A stretch of 8,658 nucleotides of DNA from Oscillibacter sp. (GTDB taxonomy: Bacteria; Bacillota; Clostridia; Oscillospirales; Oscillospiraceae), in the NCBI GenBank assembly GCA_020025475.1, contig JAHHSA010000062.1:1-8658 (forward strand), read 5' to 3'. Position 1 is the stretch's first letter. The number at the start of each line of letters is the position of its first letter. Shown here in pieces: positions 6,638 through 8,658 of this stretch. The notes beneath the pieces were generated by a model, which worked only from the letters and a program-made list of their open reading frames with translations, made no database searches and was not told the origin of the DNA. The translations under genes and the position numbers were made by a program.

Positions 6638-6911
6638 AACAAAAGAAAACAGCTTAAATTCTTTGGACGGGAACAAGTAGTCACCGGTGATCTTTTCAGA
6701 GAGACAGTGGTTGGTGTGAACTGTCATTTGATCCGTTGAACGAAATCATCCCCGAGAAGCAAACTGAACTTTTAGTAGGTGCGCCGGAGTCAAGCCACGT
6801 TATAGGTGTGTTGCATTGTTGGATGCAAAGAGTGCCGGATTTGATATCCGGAAGCAAGGTGGTACCGCGGTTTTATAATCGTCCTTCTCAATGAAGAAGG
6901 GCGATTTTTTT
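6638..6911 (+). promoter_or_regulatory. T-box leader (tRNA-Ile sensing) controlling brnQ
   Basis: This is a T-box riboswitch that binds uncharged tRNA and then favours an antiterminator over a terminator. Stem I shows AGAGAG (6698-6703) and an apical stem GACAGT/ACTGTC (6703-6708 with 6720-6725) carrying GGTTGGTG. The specifier loop reads GAA-ATC-A, placing an isoleucine codon ATC at 6745-6747. The signature T-box AAGGTGGTACCGCGG is at 6856-6870. Its TGGT (6860-6863) would pair with the ACCA end of a tRNA with discriminator A, as in tRNA-Ile. A stem with arms CCGGAT/ATCCGG precedes it and a terminator ends the leader. Ile specificity agrees with the downstream branched-chain amino acid importer. 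The family call is certain; the specifier call comes from manual alignment to the usual GAA-codon-A pattern. Confidence 0.95.
6878..6911 (+). terminator. T-box regulated terminator
   Basis: ATCGTCCTTCT (6878-6888) pairs with AGAAGGGCGAT (6895-6905), 11 bp with one T-G pair, around CAATGA. Seven T residues run from 6905 to 6911. It directly follows the T-box sequence, the position of the alternative terminator in these leaders. An ATG in its loop (6891) is in frame with brnQ but is not the start. Confidence 0.93.
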
Positions 6912-6998
6912 GTACCCAAAATTAAAAAATATGCAATACTTCCCCAGGCAGCGCGCCAACACACGGTGACCCGGGAAAGCGGTTCTGGAGGAAACGTT

Positions 6999-8327
6999 AT
7001 GAAACTAGGAAAGAAAAACATGGTTCTGGTCAGCTTTATGCTCTTCTCGCTGTTCTTTGGTGCTGGCAATCTGATCTTCCCCCCGTTCCTGGGGCAAATG
7101 GCAGGCAGCAATACGCTCCTGGCTCTGCTGGGCTTCCTGGTCACCGCAGTGGTGCTGCCCGTGCTGGGTGTTGTGGCAGTTGCCGAGTTCGGCGGTCTGG
7201 ATAAGCTGGCACGTATGGTCAGCCCCCGCTTTGCGATGGTGTTCACCGTCCTGATCTATCTCTCCATCGGTCCTGGCCTGGGCATCCCCAGAGCTGCCTC
7301 CGTCCCCTTTGAAATGGCTATCTCCCCTTACCTGCCGGAGGGGGCCTCCTTCAAGGTCTTCATGCTGCTCTACTCCCTGGTGTTCTTCCTGGTGGCAGGC
7401 TGGCTGGCACTGACCCCCAACAAGTTGGTCAACCGCATCGGTAAGTTCCTGACCCCCAGCCTGCTTCTGCTGCTGACCGGTCTGTTCTTCTGCTTCCTGT
7501 TCCGCGGTGAAACCGGCGTTGCCGCTCCCCAGGCCGCTTATCAGCAGGGCGCGCTGGTCAACGGCTTCCTGGAAGGCTACAACACCATGGACGCCATCGC
7601 CGCTCTGAACTTCGGTCTCGTCATCGCAACCACCCTCCGCTCCCTCCACGTTGAGGAGAAGAAGGATGTCATGCACTACACCGTTCGCGCCGGCATCGTC
7701 GCTGGCACCATCCTCGCAGCCATCTATGGCATGCTCTCCTACATGGGCATGAAGTCCTCCGCCGTCTATGAGCTCCAGGGCAACGGTGCCTGGACCCTGC
7801 GCTGCATCGTTCATCAGCTGTTTGGCAACACCGGCGCTGTGCTGCTGGCTACCATCTTCACCCTGGCCTGCCTGACCACCTGTGTCGGCCTCATCACCTC
7901 CATCGCCCAATACTTCTCCACCCTGACCAGCAAGCTCTCCTATCGTCAGTGGGCACTCCTGATTGTCGGCTTCGCCTTCGTCGTCTGCAACCAGGGCCTG
8001 AACACCATCCTCAGCATCTCCGTTCCCGTTCTGAACGCCATCTATCCCGTTGCCATCGTTCTGATCGTCCTGGGCCTGTGCCACAAGTTCTTCCGCGGAA
8101 ATCCTCTGGTCTTCCCCGCCACTGTGGCTGCCGCCGGTCTCGTCAGCGTGGTTTACGCACTGGATAATCTGAATGTCCCTATGGGCATGGTCAAGACCCT
8201 GTTCAGCCATCTGCCCTTCTACGATCTGGGTATGGGCTGGGTCCCCGCCGCCGTCCTCGTGGCTGTGGTCACCCTGGTGGCCGGCAAGGTATTTGTCCCC
8301 GCCCCCAGCAAGGAGCCCTCTCTGTAA
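6999..8327 (+). CDS. brnQ: Branched-chain amino acid:cation symporter (LIVCS family)
   Basis: This encodes a 442-residue membrane protein of the LIV-II / BrnQ family, which imports Leu, Ile and Val with Na+ or H+ and is expected to have about 12 membrane segments. Diagnostic blocks are FGAGNLIFPP (20-29) and GPGLGIPRAASVPFE (91-105). Length fits the family (about 430-450). The start is ATG 6999, 7 nt after GGAGG (6987-6991). The frame is open to 6891, but those extra codons begin in the terminator loop of the leader and are not protein. Control by an apparently isoleucine-specific T-box agrees with the function: low charged tRNA-Ile raises import. The gene is monocistronic, with a terminator about 135 nt after the stop. 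Exact substrate preference among Ile, Leu and Val is not visible. Confidence 0.95.
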   Translation: MKLGKKNMVLVSFMLFSLFFGAGNLIFPPFLGQMAGSNTLLALLGFLVTAVVLPVLGVVAVAEFGGLDKLARMVSPRFAMVFTVLIYLSIGPGLGIPRAASVPFEMAISPYLPEGASFKVFMLLYSLVFFLVAGWLALTPNKLVNRIGKFLTPSLLLLLTGLFFCFLFRGETGVAAPQAAYQQGALVNGFLEGYNTMDAIAALNFGLVIATTLRSLHVEEKKDVMHYTVRAGIVAGTILAAIYGMLSYMGMKSSAVYELQGNGAWTLRCIVHQLFGNTGAVLLATIFTLACLTTCVGLITSIAQYFSTLTSKLSYRQWALLIVGFAFVVCNQGLNTILSISVPVLNAIYPVAIVLIVLGLCHKFFRGNPLVFPATVAAAGLVSVVYALDNLNVPMGMVKTLFSHLPFYDLGMGWVPAAVLVAVVTLVAGKVFVPAPSKEPSL

Positions 8328-8463
8328 TCTCGTTTCCGGACGCCTTCGCATCCCCATCCAAAAAAGAACGTATCGCTTTGCATACACCCGAGAAGGGAGC
8401 AATGCAGAAAACACAAAAGTGCTTTCATCTGGTGATGCCCAGCTGATTTACACACAACCATCT

Positions 8464-8499
8464 AACAGGGGTGATCCTTCGGGATTGCCCCTGTTTTTT
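8464..8499 (+). terminator. Intrinsic terminator downstream of brnQ
   Basis: Positions 8464-8477 pair with 8482-8495 (core ACAGGGG with CCCCTGT, with two G-T pairs above it). The loop is TTCG closed by C-G, the very stable UUCG tetraloop. Six T residues (8494-8499), then GTTTTG, follow. It ends the brnQ transcript, leaving a 3' UTR of about 135 nt in which I find no convincing gene. Confidence 0.93.
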
Positions 8500-8500
8500 G

Positions 8501-8554
8501 TTTTGTCCCACAGTGGGAGAAGGACAAAAGCGCTGCCTTTTGCCGTGAAAAGGC
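8501..8554 (+). repeat. Nested dyad and second hairpin upstream of the next gene
   Basis: TTTTGTCC (8501-8508) and GGACAAAA (8522-8529) form an 8-bp inverted repeat. Inside it lies the odd palindrome TCCCAC-A-GTGGGA (8506-8518), which as RNA would compete with the outer stem. A further hairpin, GCCTTTT/AAAAGGC (8535-8541 with 8548-8554), follows. None has a T-tract. Odd palindromes of this size often serve as operators, but this one sits about 120 nt before the next promoter. Confidence 0.4.
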
Positions 8555-8635
8555 TGTCCGGAGAGAACCCCAAACCTTTTTCACAACGGGAAATCATACA
8601 GCTCCTAAAAAACAGTCAGCAAATTCAGCAGGCTA

Positions 8636-8644
8636 TGGTATACT
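8636..8644 (+). promoter_or_regulatory. Possible extended -10 promoter for a gene beyond the window
   Basis: TGG followed by TATACT (8639-8644, 5/6 match) forms an extended -10 element. The -35 region (about 8616-8621, TCAGCA) is poor, as is common for extended -10 promoters. Transcription would start near 8651 and read out of the window. The spacing from the brnQ terminator makes a new transcription unit here likely. Confidence 0.45.
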
Positions 8645-8658
8645 TATGAAAAAGATAA

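Noticed and set aside
7005..8414. A 469-codon open frame antisense to brnQ
   Set aside because: Same shadow effect; composition dominated by Gly, Asp, Gln and His, and it overlaps a clear BrnQ protein.
8402..8446. A 14-codon ORF in the brnQ 3' UTR (MQKTQKCFHLVMPS)
   Set aside because: The GGGAG upstream is only 2 nt from the ATG, too close for good initiation, and nothing else supports translation.

Overview
The window looks like chromosomal DNA of a gut-type clostridium, most plausibly Oscillospiraceae/Ruminococcaceae (Flavonifractor- or Intestinimonas-like). This is inferred from GC-rich coding regions separated by AT-rich spacers, AGGAGG-type ribosome binding sites, many intrinsic terminators, a T-box leader and the particular gene families. 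No species assignment can be made by eye.

Layout. Positions 3-89 are the last codons of an unidentified gene that begins outside the window. Positions 90-631 are non-coding and hold a strong hairpin, a promoter with a perfect TTGACA box and a leader hairpin. They are followed by an AbgT-family transporter (632-2206) with a strong terminator, then oligoendopeptidase F (pepF, 2335-4137). Converging on pepF from the minus strand is a CstA-type carbon-starvation/pyruvate-peptide transporter (4262-5707, TTG start preferred). The 3' ends of pepF and cstA are separated by two strong hairpins. Upstream of cstA is a long structured leader (about 5708-6039, minus strand) with a terminator-like hairpin and a tiny Cys-rich upstream ORF, driven by a TTGACT-17-TATGAC promoter. 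Positions 6075-6571 are a C-run-rich gap with no gene I can support. A promoter with phased A-tracts then drives a T-box leader (about 6638-6911) with an apparent Ile (ATC) specifier, followed by brnQ (6999-8327), a branched-chain amino acid:cation symporter. A UUCG-capped terminator, two further dyads and a possible extended -10 promoter for a gene beyond the window end the sequence.

How it fits together. The four complete genes each appear to have their own promoter and terminator, so this is a neighbourhood rather than one operon. All serve uptake or breakdown of small nitrogen/carbon compounds: p-aminobenzoyl-glutamate-like solutes (AbgT), oligopeptides (PepF), pyruvate or peptides (CstA) and Ile/Leu/Val (BrnQ). 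The best-supported regulation is that uncharged tRNA-Ile switches on brnQ through the T-box. The least explained piece is the cstA leader, which may be an undescribed attenuation or translation-coupled element. I see no CRISPR array, tRNA, rRNA, phage module or clear complete insertion sequence.
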